From: Actinomyces sp. oral taxon 171 str. F0337
Lineage (GTDB): Bacteria > Actinomycetota > Actinomycetes > Actinomycetales > Actinomycetaceae
Direction of reading: 5' to 3'
NCBI RefSeq assembly: GCF_005696555.1
Contig: NZ_CP040005.1
Location: 1-64,000, forward strand
Length of the DNA: 64,000 nucleotides
Shown here in pieces: positions 11,641 to 20,145 of this stretch (position 1 is its first letter; each line of letters opens with the position of its first letter). Both the position numbers and the translations under genes were made by a program. The notes under the pieces are model-generated. The model was not told the DNA's origin. It worked only from the letters and a program-made list of their open reading frames with translations, and did no database searches.

Positions 11641-12357
11641 ATGACCTTCTCTTCTCCCATCACACGAATCGGGCGCGGCGTGGTTGCGCTCCTCCTGATG
11701 CGAACCGTCTTGCTCTTCGTCGGCACCGGTGTCGTTCTGCCCTTCGTTGACTGGATCTACAACCGGGCCCTGCTGTGGGCCAATGTGACGGTGGTGATTG
11801 TTGACGTCATTACTCTGCTTGTCCTGTCTCGGCTGCTGGCTCGGCAGAATCGTCGCCTGAGCGATCTCCTGGCTCCCAGCCGGCCGGCTACCGCCTGGGG
11901 GCTGCTGGCCTTCATCATTCTGTTCATCGGGTTCTTCGTCTCCACCTTCATCGGCAATCTGATTGCCTATCAGGGTCCTCCTCCCGCCTCAGGAGTGTTG
12001 CATGGCGTTCCCATGTGGATGGGATGGTGGGCCTTGCTCGTCATGCCGGTGACGATCGCCCTGGCGGAAGAAGGCTTGTACCGCGGGTATGCTGCCGAGG
12101 TCCTTGAATCTCGTTTCCATAAGGCTGCGGCACTGGTCGTTATCGCGTTCTTCTTCGCACTTCAGCACACGGCGTTGACGCCATTGAGTCCTCGGGCGCA
12201 GGTCGCCAGGTTCGTCACCACATTCTTGGTGGGACTACTCCTGGGGTGCATGCGGTGGCGGTGGCGTGGCGGCCTGTGGTCGCTGGTGGTCGCTCACTGG
12301 GGTCTTGATGTGCTTGGTCTTGGGCTTCCGATTCTGTTAGCATCGCAGGCATCATGA
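11641..12357 (+). CDS. CPBP (CAAX/Abi-type) intramembrane metalloprotease
   Basis: The ATG 11641 product has 238 residues with about six to seven hydrophobic helices. The CPBP glutamate motif EEGLYRG lies near residue 143, followed by FFALQHT near residue 175, which supplies a conserved metal-coordinating His, and a later AHWGLD motif. Such proteins are Rce1-like membrane proteases, often tied to bacteriocin maturation or self-immunity. Start choice: an in-frame ATG at 11614 exists but lies inside the promoter spacer. The stop overlaps the next start by 4 bases, so this heads a cassette with the small membrane protein and the XRE regulator. Confidence 0.85.
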   Translation: MTFSSPITRIGRGVVALLLMRTVLLFVGTGVVLPFVDWIYNRALLWANVTVVIVDVITLLVLSRLLARQNRRLSDLLAPSRPATAWGLLAFIILFIGFFVSTFIGNLIAYQGPPPASGVLHGVPMWMGWWALLVMPVTIALAEEGLYRGYAAEVLESRFHKAAALVVIAFFFALQHTALTPLSPRAQVARFVTTFLVGLLLGCMRWRWRGGLWSLVVAHWGLDVLGLGLPILLASQAS

Positions 12358-12743
12358 GTAGTGACCGTAAAGCACACGTCGCCTACCTCATTCGGTTCAC
12401 CATAGGCATGCTGCTTTATTCGCTGGCTATTTTCTCCAGCAGATTCTGGTCCCATTCCGTGGAGGGAACTCCGTGGCGATTCGTCAGTGCGCTGCTTCCC
12501 ATGATCGGAGCCTGCGTGTGTGCGTGGGCGATGATGAAGATGTTTCGAGAGATTGATGAGATGCAGCAGAAGAAGATGCTGGATGCTCTGGTCATCTCAT
12601 CGGCAGGAACGATTCTCACCTGTCTTGCCTACGGTTTTATGGAGGAAGTGGGCCTGCCTCTTCTCAATGCCTCATGGGTCGTGATGGTGTGGGGAGTCTT
12701 CTTCATCATCGGAACGTTGTGGACTGCCTGGCGGTACCGGTGA
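12354..12743 (+). CDS. Small four-helix membrane protein of unknown function
   Basis: This 129-residue product overlaps the protease stop (ATGA) and its own stop overlaps the next start. Four hydrophobic segments are visible, about residues 10-28, 42-62, 75-93 and 102-122. A charged loop MFREIDEMQQKKMLDAL lies between helices two and three. Proteins of this shape commonly sit directly before a small YozG-like HTH regulator in Gram-positive genomes, as here. No catalytic motif was seen, so function is left open. Confidence 0.8.
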   Translation: MSSDRKAHVAYLIRFTIGMLLYSLAIFSSRFWSHSVEGTPWRFVSALLPMIGACVCAWAMMKMFREIDEMQQKKMLDALVISSAGTILTCLAYGFMEEVGLPLLNASWVVMVWGVFFIIGTLWTAWRYR

Positions 12744-12943
12744 GGAACGATCTCAAGGTGCTGCGTGCCCAGCGCAGCTGGACTCAGGCCCGGCTCGCCG
12801 AAGAGCTGGGTGTCTCCCGCCAGACGGTCAACGCTCTGGAGGCCGGTCGTTACGATCCCTCCCTTCCCCTGGCCTTCACCATTGCGCGCGTCTTCGGCCT
12901 GACCATCGAGGAGATCTTCTTCCCCGATGATGACGCCTCCTAG
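12740..12943 (+). CDS. Small XRE/YozG-like transcriptional regulator
   Basis: The GTG at 12740 overlaps the preceding stop and gives 67 residues that are almost entirely one helix-turn-helix domain: VLRAQRSWTQARLAEEL then GVSRQTVNALEAGRYDPSL. Length and the ending FGLTIEEIFFPDDD match the YozG-like class of Cro/CI regulators. The tight overlaps imply it regulates, or is produced with, the protease/membrane-protein cassette. Confidence 0.9.
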   Translation: MRNDLKVLRAQRSWTQARLAEELGVSRQTVNALEAGRYDPSLPLAFTIARVFGLTIEEIFFPDDDAS

Positions 12944-13445
12944 GATGAGCATCGTGAGCCGCACCGTCGACATTCCGCCCCCGAGGCGAGGACGTCGCGA
13001 GCTCGCCGAGGACACCGGGGTGCGGCTGGGCCTGCACATCAAGTCGGCGGAGCAGGCCATGATGGCCGCCAAGACTGAGGCCCTCAGGAGCTTTGGGCTC
13101 ACCGTGGCCCAGTACGCGGCCATGCTGTCCCTGTACTACGTGCCTGAACAGTCCTCGGCACAGCTGGCCAGGGCCGCCGCGGTCACCCCGCAGACGATGG
13201 CCACCGTCATCGCCAAGCTGGAGCAGAAGCGACTCGTCGCCCGCCGCCCCTCCTTCGACCACGCCAAGGTCCTCATCGCCTCACTCACGCCCGAGGGTGA
13301 GGCCCTGGTGCTCCGTGCCGATGAGGCAGCGCGAGGCATCGAGCAACGCATGGCGGAGGCTTTCACTGTCAGGGAGCGCCAGCAGCTCACCGAGATGCTC
13401 GGGCGGGTCACTGCGCTTCTGCGGGGCGACCTCAGCGCCGAGTAG
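12927..13445 (+). CDS. MarR family transcriptional regulator
   Basis: The ATG 12927 product has 172 residues; ATG 12945, one base past the upstream stop, is an equally possible start. The winged helix is clear: SSAQLARAAAVTPQTMATVIAKLEQKRLVARRPSFDHAKVLIASLTPEGEAL, about residues 71-120. It sits directly upstream of, and in the same direction as, a quinone oxidoreductase gene whose promoter holds an 18-base palindrome. This suggests it represses that gene in response to a quinone, electrophile or drug ligand. Confidence 0.92.
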   Translation: MMTPPRMSIVSRTVDIPPPRRGRRELAEDTGVRLGLHIKSAEQAMMAAKTEALRSFGLTVAQYAAMLSLYYVPEQSSAQLARAAAVTPQTMATVIAKLEQKRLVARRPSFDHAKVLIASLTPEGEALVLRADEAARGIEQRMAEAFTVRERQQLTEMLGRVTALLRGDLSAE

Positions 13446-13530
13446 CGGTCGAGGTGTCGACGACCACTACTTTCACGGGCCTGAGATCACTACTGGGTCC
13501 ACGAATCGCGATGGTGCTGCTCCGTGTCGG

Positions 13531-13566
13531 GTATCAGATATCTGATACGGTGTTGATGACTGATAC
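13531..13566 (+). promoter_or_regulatory. Palindromic operator for the MarR regulator
   Basis: A perfect 18-base palindrome GTATCAGATATCTGATAC lies at 13531-13548, and a further half-site TGATAC lies at 13561-13566. Both sit immediately before the ribosome site of the downstream oxidoreductase. The spacing and symmetry fit MarR dimers. The palindrome overlaps the space where the promoter must lie. Confidence 0.7.
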
Positions 13567-13581
13567 AGAAAGGTGCTGCAC

Positions 13582-14553
13582 ATGAAGGCCATGCAGATCA
13601 TCAGCTTCGATGGCCCCGCCTCCGGGCTGCGCTACCAGGAGGCCCCCACTCCTGAGCCCGGACCGGGTCAGATCGCGGTGGATGTGGACCATGCCGGTGT
13701 CGGCTACGTCGAGGCGCTCTTCACCGAGGGTCTCGTGCCCATCGACCTGCCCTGGACCCCCGGACTGGAGGTGAGCGGCCGTGTCCGTGCCCTGGGTGAC
13801 GGGGTGGATGGCTACCGGGTCGGGGAGGCCGTCGTCGCCCTGACCATCACCGGGGGTGGCGGCTACGGGCAGGTCGCTGTGGCTCCCGTTGAGCTCGTTG
13901 TACCGCTCCCTGCGGGGCTTGATCCGGTCGTGGCCGCGGCAGTTCCGGCCAACTCGACGACGGCGCTCGTCGCCCTGGAGGAGATCGTCCACCTGCGCCG
14001 CGGTGAGAGCGTGCTGGTCCATGCCGCCGCCGGTGGCCTCGGCTCACAGGTGGGTCAGGTCGCCCGGCTGCTCGGTGCGGGCCGCGTCGTCGGCGTCACC
14101 CGCAGTGAGGCCAAGCGCCAGGAGATCCTGGACCTGGGCTATGACGAGGCCTGGCTGACCGAGGAGCTCGACGACGTCGAACCCGCCCAGTTCGACGTCG
14201 TCGCCGACCCGGTGGCCGGACCGGCCAGACTGCGCAGCCTCGACCTGCTGCGTACGGGAGGACGGCTCCTCGCGCTGGGGGACGCGTCCCAGGCGCAGGA
14301 CCAGCAGGTGAGCACCACGTCGCTGTGGCTGCGGGGCATCGGCGTCACCGGCTTCAACCTCGGGGCCTTCAGTCGGGCGAACCCGGCGCTCGTCGGAGGC
14401 CACCTGAGGCGTGCGGTGGAGCTCGTGGCCTCCGGCGAGCTCCGTGTCCACGTCACCGACCGGCTCCCGATCCAGGAGGCCGCGCAGGCCGTCACTGCAG
14501 TGCGCACGGGAACCACCACCGGCAAGATCGTCCTGACCCACTCACAGGACTGA
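13582..14553 (+). CDS. Zinc-independent quinone oxidoreductase (MDR family)
   Basis: The product from ATG 13582 has 323 residues, the usual size for NADPH:quinone oxidoreductases. The GroES-like N-terminal half includes PWTPGLEVSGRV. The Rossmann half has the nucleotide-binding motif HAAAGGLGSQVGQVARLLGA near residue 140. The zinc ligands of alcohol dehydrogenases are absent. An upstream GAAAGG acts as ribosome site. It probably reduces quinones or electrophilic carbonyls under control of the adjacent MarR protein. Substrate is not deducible. Confidence 0.88.
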   Translation: MKAMQIISFDGPASGLRYQEAPTPEPGPGQIAVDVDHAGVGYVEALFTEGLVPIDLPWTPGLEVSGRVRALGDGVDGYRVGEAVVALTITGGGGYGQVAVAPVELVVPLPAGLDPVVAAAVPANSTTALVALEEIVHLRRGESVLVHAAAGGLGSQVGQVARLLGAGRVVGVTRSEAKRQEILDLGYDEAWLTEELDDVEPAQFDVVADPVAGPARLRSLDLLRTGGRLLALGDASQAQDQQVSTTSLWLRGIGVTGFNLGAFSRANPALVGGHLRRAVELVASGELRVHVTDRLPIQEAAQAVTAVRTGTTTGKIVLTHSQD

Positions 14554-14600
14554 CGGCCCGCCCAGGTCCGCAAGAATCGTCGGTGAGCTCTGGGCCCCAT

Positions 14601-15068
14601 ATGAGCATCATGGTGCGCATGAGAGAAACGATTGACTCCTTCGACGTCGTTGGCCTGCCTCTTCGGACATCGAACCGAGAGGCGGCCCGCACCATTCCTC
14701 CTCACTGGCGGGCCGCTGCCGACGCCGGGCTCCTCAAACCCGAGAAGCCCGGCGCCGGCCCTGGCATCTATGCGGTCTATACCGACTACGAGACTCCCGG
14801 CGACGATGTCGACGGCGTCTACACCCTTGTCATCGGCAGGCGTATCGAGGCAGGAGGTCCGGTTCCCCCTGGCCAGGTGACTGTGACGATCCCGAAGTCC
14901 ACTTACGACATCGTCACGCTGGCCGATGCTCGGCCGGAGAGTGTCTATGAGGCGTGGGTGGATGTCTGGGCCCGCGAGGACCTGACCCGTGACTATCGTG
15001 CCGACTACGAGTACTACGCTCCGGACGGCTCGATTCACCTGTCCATCGGGGTCCTTTCGGACAGATGA
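14601..15068 (+). CDS. GyrI-like (effector-binding) domain protein
   Basis: The product from ATG 14601 has 155 residues; ATG 14610 and 14619 are alternatives. The fold reads as a single GyrI-like/AraC effector-binding domain: IYAVYTDYETPGDDVDGVYTLVIGRRIE in the middle and a C-terminal DVWAREDLTRDYRADYEYYAP segment typical of the family. Stand-alone GyrI-like proteins bind small amphipathic molecules or hydrolyse reactive compounds. The stop overlaps the next start (ATGA). The AraC regulator that follows carries its own GyrI-like domain, so the two probably sense related ligands. Confidence 0.82.
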   Translation: MSIMVRMRETIDSFDVVGLPLRTSNREAARTIPPHWRAAADAGLLKPEKPGAGPGIYAVYTDYETPGDDVDGVYTLVIGRRIEAGGPVPPGQVTVTIPKSTYDIVTLADARPESVYEAWVDVWAREDLTRDYRADYEYYAPDGSIHLSIGVLSDR

Positions 15069-15913
15069 GGGCTGAGCAGTACCAACGCCGGCTCGACGTT
15101 GTCACCGATTACATCTACGCGCATCTTGACGACGACCTCAGCCTGGAGACCCTCGCTCACGTCTCCGGGTTCTCCCGCTATCACTGGCACCGCATATACC
15201 GGGCGGTGCGCGGGGAGACGGCCGCTCAGACCGTACGCCGTCTCCGTCTGGAGCGGGCGGCCGCCATGCTCACAGAGACCTCGTGGCCGGTGGAACGGAT
15301 CGCCTGGAAAGCCGGGTTCACCGGCACCGACGTGTTCAGCCGAGCCTTTCTCCGCTCTTACAGGACGACTCCCAGCCGATTCCGCATCGGTGGACGCCCG
15401 GCATCGATCGACTCACTGGTGACGAGCTGTGGTTCGGGATTGACGTCGTCGGTGAGAGAGGCCCCCGGGTGGATGGTGCGCGTGGAAGCGCGGTTCGGCT
15501 ATCGACTCGCCGTATCCGAGCACCGCGGTTCCTACATGGATATCGGCCGGGCGTTCAGCCGAGTCAGAGACCGTGTGGGTGCCGGGAGCCTGATGGTTGC
15601 CATCTATGCGGACGATCCCGACGCCGTTCCCCCGGCTGATCTGCGCTCGGCGGCTGGAACCGTCGTCGACCCCGGTACGGAGATTCCCCACGACCTTGCA
15701 GAGAGGATGGTGCCGGCCGGCCGGTACGCGATCATGCGTTACATCGGCCCGTACTCCTCGATGCATGCCGCCTACCTGTGGCTCTACGGTCAGTGGCTGC
15801 CGAGCTCGGGCGAGGAGCCGCGAGACCATCCGATCATCGAGGAGTACCTCACCGACCCGGCGACCACCCCGCCTGTCGACGCCGTCACCGATATTCTCCT
15901 GCCGCTCCTGTGA
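15065..15913 (+). CDS. AraC family regulator with C-terminal GyrI-like domain
   Basis: The 282-residue product opens with the two AraC helix-turn-helix motifs: LSLETLAHVSGFSRYHWHRIYRAV (about residues 25-50) and VERIAWKAGFTGTDVFSRAF (about 77-100). From about residue 130 a GyrI-like effector domain follows (VEARFGYRLAVSEHRGSYMDIGRAFSRV to the end). This is the Rob/SbmC-style architecture that senses drugs or toxic small molecules. It is translationally coupled to the stand-alone GyrI-like gene. Confidence 0.93.
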   Translation: MRAEQYQRRLDVVTDYIYAHLDDDLSLETLAHVSGFSRYHWHRIYRAVRGETAAQTVRRLRLERAAAMLTETSWPVERIAWKAGFTGTDVFSRAFLRSYRTTPSRFRIGGRPASIDSLVTSCGSGLTSSVREAPGWMVRVEARFGYRLAVSEHRGSYMDIGRAFSRVRDRVGAGSLMVAIYADDPDAVPPADLRSAAGTVVDPGTEIPHDLAERMVPAGRYAIMRYIGPYSSMHAAYLWLYGQWLPSSGEEPRDHPIIEEYLTDPATTPPVDAVTDILLPLL

Positions 15914-15938
15914 GGTGTCCGGTCTGATGGTTCATGCG

Positions 15939-15974
15939 GATGGGCGGCAGACACCTCGGTGTCTGCCGCCCATC
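15939..15974. terminator. Bidirectional hairpin terminator
   Basis: A perfect 17-base-pair stem (15939-15955 with 15958-15974) separates two convergent genes. The near-perfect palindrome works in both directions. There is no T-tract, as is common in high-GC actinobacteria. Confidence 0.8.
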
Positions 15975-16012
15975 ACGTGCGTCCTGACCGTCTGCTCAGG
16001 TCATGAGCTGAG

Positions 16013-18859
16013 TCAGGAGTCCAGGGCTCGACGGCGTCGGTAGGCCTGGATCGTCATGACCAGTGCGGTGATCCCCAGTACCGCCCCTCCGCCGATGAGG
16101 AAGCTGTCAGCAGCGCTTCCTCCGGTGAAGGGGATGGCGGGGACCGCCGACTTGCGGTTGGAAATGTTGCCCAGCGCTGCGACCTGGCCCTGAGTGGAGA
16201 TGGTGATGGTGCGTGGGGTGGCGTCCAGGACGTAGCCGGTCGGCGCCTTGGTCTCAATGAGCTGGTAGGAGCCGTAGTCCAGGTCCACCAGATTGAATCC
16301 CCCGGGGTTCGTGTCGGTGTCCAGGCCCCCCTTGGCGCAGGTGCCCACGCAGTCGGTGATGGTGCGGGCCCGGTCCGGCTGGGGCCTGCCGTTGGAGTCA
16401 AGGGGAATCAGCGACCACTGGGCGCCCTTGATGGCGTGGCCGCCTTCATCGGTCTTGGTCCAGGTGGCCGACCCCTTGATCCGAGTGTTGACGACCTGCC
16501 CCAGGTCGAGGGTGGGGGTGTTGTCGTCCTTACCGGCAGCGGGTGCTGACCCGTCCAGGGTCTTGGTCAGGGTTGTCTCAGAGAGGTGATAGCCGGTCGG
16601 TGCCTGAGTCTCGGTGAGGGAGTAATCGCCCCAGGTCAGCCCAGAGACCCTGAAGAACCCGGCACGGGGGTCCTGGTCGACCGAGCCATTGGGGCACGTG
16701 GCCTGGCCACCGGCGACGACACAGTCCGCCACCTCCTTCTGGCCGCCGTTCAGTGATGTCGAGGCCAGCGTGAAGACGGTCCCTGCCAGGGGCTTGCCGG
16801 CCTCGTCAACCTTGCTCCAGACGACCTGCCCGGGCAGTGCCGTGTTGACCATCGTGCACTGCATCCACTCGCCGGTGGCCAGGTCCAGGGTCTTCGAGGC
16901 GGCGTCGGCGGTCGATACCGGAACACTGATATCCGATTTCGGGTGCGGTACGCAGGTGACGGTGCCCTTATACCCGGCGGCCTTGGGCGACGACGAGGAC
17001 TCGGAGAGAACCGTCTGGCCCTGGGGCAGGTAGGCGGCGTCGAAGCCGCCGGCCCCGGAGGCCGTTTTACCGCTCTTGGGAGAGGCGGTGAGCGTCCAGT
17101 CGTTGGCGGACAGGCCCAGGGACCCGGCCGCGGTGTTATCCACCTGCTTGACCATGGTCAGGTTGGGCAGCTGGACCTGCACCTGGTGGTCCTCGACCTC
17201 GCCATTGAGTGCGATACCGGTGGGCTGAGGGTCCTCAGCCGCCTGACCGTTGGCCAGGTTGCCGGTGATGCGCAGACGCATGAAGGTGGCTGCACCGTTT
17301 CCGTTGATGGTGCTCCGCTTGGCATCGTCGGGGACGGTCCAGGTCAGGGTGGCCGTGCCCTCGTCGGAGCAGGAGGTCACCTCGGAGCGCTCACCGGCGG
17401 AGAAGGTGCCGTCCCGGTTCCAGTCCACCCAGCCGGCAACCTTGGTCTGGTTGCCCGAGCAGGTGATCTCCTGGCTCCACTTCTTGCCGATATCGGTCCA
17501 GATGACGCGGTCCCAACTGGCAGGGAGGGCGTCCTCGTCATCGATATCGGCAGTATCGTCGCCTGAGGCGTCAGTGGTGTGGGGGATGCTGCTGTTGTGG
17601 TCCGTCAGGGAGCCCAGGCGCACGACTGCGGAATTGGTGGTGGCCACGCGCCCTTGATCCGCGGCCTGACTCAGGTTGTACCAATCGCCGGGGTCGCCCT
17701 CGTACGGGGTATCACCGTAGGTGATGTTGCGGTCTCCGTTGTTAGACAGCTCCCCGCCGTTCCATGCGGGCTGGAACACGCTGCCGGCGGTGCCGTAGCT
17801 CTCAGGTGCGTCGCCGTAGTCCATGTAGGAGACGATGCCGAGGGCGACGGCGCCCTTACCGCCTCCGTGGATCTCAACGTAGCCACTACGGGTGTTGCTC
17901 AGAAGCATGACCGAGGAGGGGCCATAACCCGGGTTGAAGAACGAGCTGCACTCGGCGTTGTCCGGGCGGAACTTCAAGCCCGACCTGTAGCCGAAAGGCG
18001 TGGAGACGGTAACTTTGCCCACCCAGGAGTTCGTTGTGCACCCTTCTGTCCGGGTGCTCTCCAGCAGACGGAAGGAAACGGCCTGGTCGGAGACGTAGGG
18101 AAGCGGGGAAACAGAGATGTACTCCTTCTGGCCGTGCGGGTTGTGCCAGCTCGAGGACTCCGCATCGGCGAAAACCATGCCCTCCATGGGAACCTCCACC
18201 TTATTGGGGAGACTTTCCAGCTGGCTCTTCGCGGGTTTGGAGGCGGAGGTGACGAGGTAGGAGCTGCAGTCGATTTGGAACTGATGGGTTGAGGAGTCCT
18301 GCAGGTTGGCAATACCCAGGGGGAGGTTGGATGAGGTCACGTAGGGCCTTTTGGCGGTCCCGGCCGTGTAGTTCGTGCCGTCATTATAAAGATGAGGCAG
18401 GCCGTCTCCTCTCCAGCTACCCGGTTTGTATCCGACACTCAGGCCCCGATCCGTGGGTAGACCCGACTCTTTTCTCCCTACAGCAGTGGTTCGCACGTTG
18501 GACACGGTGCAACGACTGGTGCGCCACATATTGCCGGAGACCTGTGTCGGAGTCGACCAGACCACGCCGGTGCTTCCATCAGGAAGGATCGCCGCGCCTT
18601 TACCCGGCACGGTGTTGGTCATCTCGGTCCAGTCGATCCAGTCGATCACCTGACTGAATTTTCCTGACCCCCCGGCAGGATTGCCGTGAATGGCTTCGGC
18701 CGGGGGTGCCGGAATCGTTGCCGTGCCCAGTGCGGCAGCAATCAGAGCCGCTGCTGAGACGGCGGCACCACTCTTCAGCCTCTGACGAGACCGGTGTGAT
18801 GGTTGACGTGATGACGTCAGTTTCCTCCGACGTGAGCGGACGAAAAGTCGGCGAAGCAT
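16013..18859 (-). CDS. Wall-anchored protein resembling fimbrial tip adhesins (FimB/FimQ/CafA-like)
   Basis: The 948-residue product begins with an Arg-rich n-region and a secretion signal ending near PPAEA (about residue 56). An N-terminal region of about 280 residues is unique. It is followed by YGDAPESYGTA (near 350), a D/E-rich DDTADIDDEDAL, and GEVEDH (near 560), the signature block of Actinomyces tip pilins. Two prealbumin-like SpaA-type domains occupy about 680-790 and 800-905 (for example WTKTDEGGHAIKGAQW). The end is a sorting signal IPFTGG, a hydrophobic helix and RRRR. No pilin shaft gene or pilus-class sortase is adjacent, so it looks like an orphan tip protein. CafA-like assignment is inference. 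Confidence 0.8.
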   Translation of the reverse strand: MLRRLFVRSRRRKLTSSRQPSHRSRQRLKSGAAVSAAALIAAALGTATIPAPPAEAIHGNPAGGSGKFSQVIDWIDWTEMTNTVPGKGAAILPDGSTGVVWSTPTQVSGNMWRTSRCTVSNVRTTAVGRKESGLPTDRGLSVGYKPGSWRGDGLPHLYNDGTNYTAGTAKRPYVTSSNLPLGIANLQDSSTHQFQIDCSSYLVTSASKPAKSQLESLPNKVEVPMEGMVFADAESSSWHNPHGQKEYISVSPLPYVSDQAVSFRLLESTRTEGCTTNSWVGKVTVSTPFGYRSGLKFRPDNAECSSFFNPGYGPSSVMLLSNTRSGYVEIHGGGKGAVALGIVSYMDYGDAPESYGTAGSVFQPAWNGGELSNNGDRNITYGDTPYEGDPGDWYNLSQAADQGRVATTNSAVVRLGSLTDHNSSIPHTTDASGDDTADIDDEDALPASWDRVIWTDIGKKWSQEITCSGNQTKVAGWVDWNRDGTFSAGERSEVTSCSDEGTATLTWTVPDDAKRSTINGNGAATFMRLRITGNLANGQAAEDPQPTGIALNGEVEDHQVQVQLPNLTMVKQVDNTAAGSLGLSANDWTLTASPKSGKTASGAGGFDAAYLPQGQTVLSESSSSPKAAGYKGTVTCVPHPKSDISVPVSTADAASKTLDLATGEWMQCTMVNTALPGQVVWSKVDEAGKPLAGTVFTLASTSLNGGQKEVADCVVAGGQATCPNGSVDQDPRAGFFRVSGLTWGDYSLTETQAPTGYHLSETTLTKTLDGSAPAAGKDDNTPTLDLGQVVNTRIKGSATWTKTDEGGHAIKGAQWSLIPLDSNGRPQPDRARTITDCVGTCAKGGLDTDTNPGGFNLVDLDYGSYQLIETKAPTGYVLDATPRTITISTQGQVAALGNISNRKSAVPAIPFTGGSAADSFLIGGGAVLGITALVMTIQAYRRRRALDS

Positions 18860-19198
18860 GAAGCGCTACCTCAGTCTTAGGGGTATGGGCCTTGACACGG
18901 TAGCATCAAGGAATTCTATGGAGAGCCCGGCCACGACCCCTGCAACTCAACAGCAATCAATATTACGGTTGAGTGTCGACAATGAATTACGTCGTCGGTC
19001 GGAAAGTAATGCATTGGTGTTCTTTCGGATCAGTAATGCGTGCACGGCCGCGGCGTGAAGAGCTCCGCTCAGGCACGTCCCCACTGACGTGATGCCGTGA
19101 AGAACCGTTGAGGCGCTGGGATGAAGGGCTGCGCCGTCGAACGGGACTGCTTAGGATAGGTCAGGCTCAGTTACCACTCGGTGCAGAAGGATGAGGTC
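18860..19198. other. Divergent intergenic region, wall-protein gene / DUF364 gene
   Basis: This 339-base stretch, more AT-rich than its neighbours, holds no convincing gene. For the leftward gene, -35 TTGATG and -10 CATACC can be read on the minus strand with 16-base spacing, and GAGGTAG precedes its ATG. An inverted repeat ACTCAAC/GTTGAGT spans 18945-18974 with a 16-base spacer and could be an operator. A TTAGGATAG motif at 19151-19159 lies before the rightward gene. Confidence 0.45.
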
Positions 19199-19960
19199 AT
19201 GTCACAGCCATGGGAGATCTACGACGCGCTTCTAGACGGACTGCCTGAGGACGTCGTCGTGCGGACGGCGGGCCAGGGGCCCCGCTGGAGCCGTGTCCTC
19301 AACTCCGCCGGAGGTGTCGGCGCGGCCTGGACCATGGATGTGCGCAGCCGCCCGGCCCTCAGCGATGACGGGCCGCTCGACGGGCGACCGCTGCGCGACG
19401 TCGGCGCCCTGGTGAAGTCCTGGAACCTGGCTGAGGCCAGCATCGGTCAGGCCGCCATCAACTCCTGGTACTCGCGGGAGGAGACGGCCGCAGCCAACGG
19501 TTTCGAGCCCACCGGGGAGGGGCTGACCTGGCGTCAGGTCTTCGACCCCTACCAGGAGATGATCGTCGGCAAGAGGGTCGCCGTCATTGGGCACTTCCCC
19601 TTCGCTGAGGCCGCCCTGGCCGGCGCCGGTGAGTACATCTGCCTTGAGCGCAACCTTCAGCCCGGCGACTGGCCGGACAGCGCCTGCGAGTACGTCCTGC
19701 CCGAGTGCGATCTCGTCTTCATCTCCTCATCGAGCTTCGTCAACAAGACCGCGCCGCGCCTCATCGAGCTCTCCCGCGACGCGCACACCGTCCTGGTCGG
19801 TCCGTCGACGCCGCTCAACCCGGTTCTCCTCGACTACGGCGTGGACACCATCACCGGTTTCGTCGCGGCGAGGTCGCTCGGCGACCCCGCCTCCCTGGCA
19901 GAGATGGTCCCGGCCGGCGACATCGGCCCCGGTTTCCGGGTTCACCGTCATCGGGACTGA
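19199..19960 (+). CDS. DUF364/DUF4213 Rossmann-like protein
   Basis: The ATG 19199 product has 253 residues. Residues 1-95 match a DUF4213 (enolase N-terminal-like) domain, and the rest a DUF364 Rossmann-like domain: YQEMIVGKRVAVIGHFPFAEAAL, then PECDLVFISSSSFVNKTAPRLIEL, then VLVGPSTPLNPVLLDYGVDTITGF. The family has been proposed to chelate or handle heavy metals, from structure and from association with metal transporters. No transporter is adjacent here. The biochemical role is unproven. Confidence 0.8.
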   Translation: MSQPWEIYDALLDGLPEDVVVRTAGQGPRWSRVLNSAGGVGAAWTMDVRSRPALSDDGPLDGRPLRDVGALVKSWNLAEASIGQAAINSWYSREETAAANGFEPTGEGLTWRQVFDPYQEMIVGKRVAVIGHFPFAEAALAGAGEYICLERNLQPGDWPDSACEYVLPECDLVFISSSSFVNKTAPRLIELSRDAHTVLVGPSTPLNPVLLDYGVDTITGFVAARSLGDPASLAEMVPAGDIGPGFRVHRHRD

Positions 19961-20084
19961 GCCGGCCCGGTCAGCCCCGGCCACCGTTGCGGCGGCGGAG
20001 CGCACGAACCCCGCCCACTGCCGACACCGGGGCCGGCCGGCAGGACGTCGTCCGCGCACCAGTCCCATGGAATGACGATTGGAA

Positions 20085-20130
20085 CGACGACGGCGCCGCG
20101 CGGGTAGAACCCGTCGCGGCGCCGTCGTCG
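20085..20130. terminator. Long bidirectional terminator hairpin
   Basis: The left arm 20085-20105 pairs with 20109-20130: 16 base pairs, one bulged T at 20114, then 5 more, closing on an AGA loop. It lies between two convergent genes. Confidence 0.8.
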
Positions 20131-20145
20131 ACAGAACTGGGGCCG

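Noticed and set aside
19151..19175. Possible DtxR/IdeR iron box before the DUF364 gene
   Set aside because: The left half TTAGGATAG fits but the right half does not complete the palindrome.
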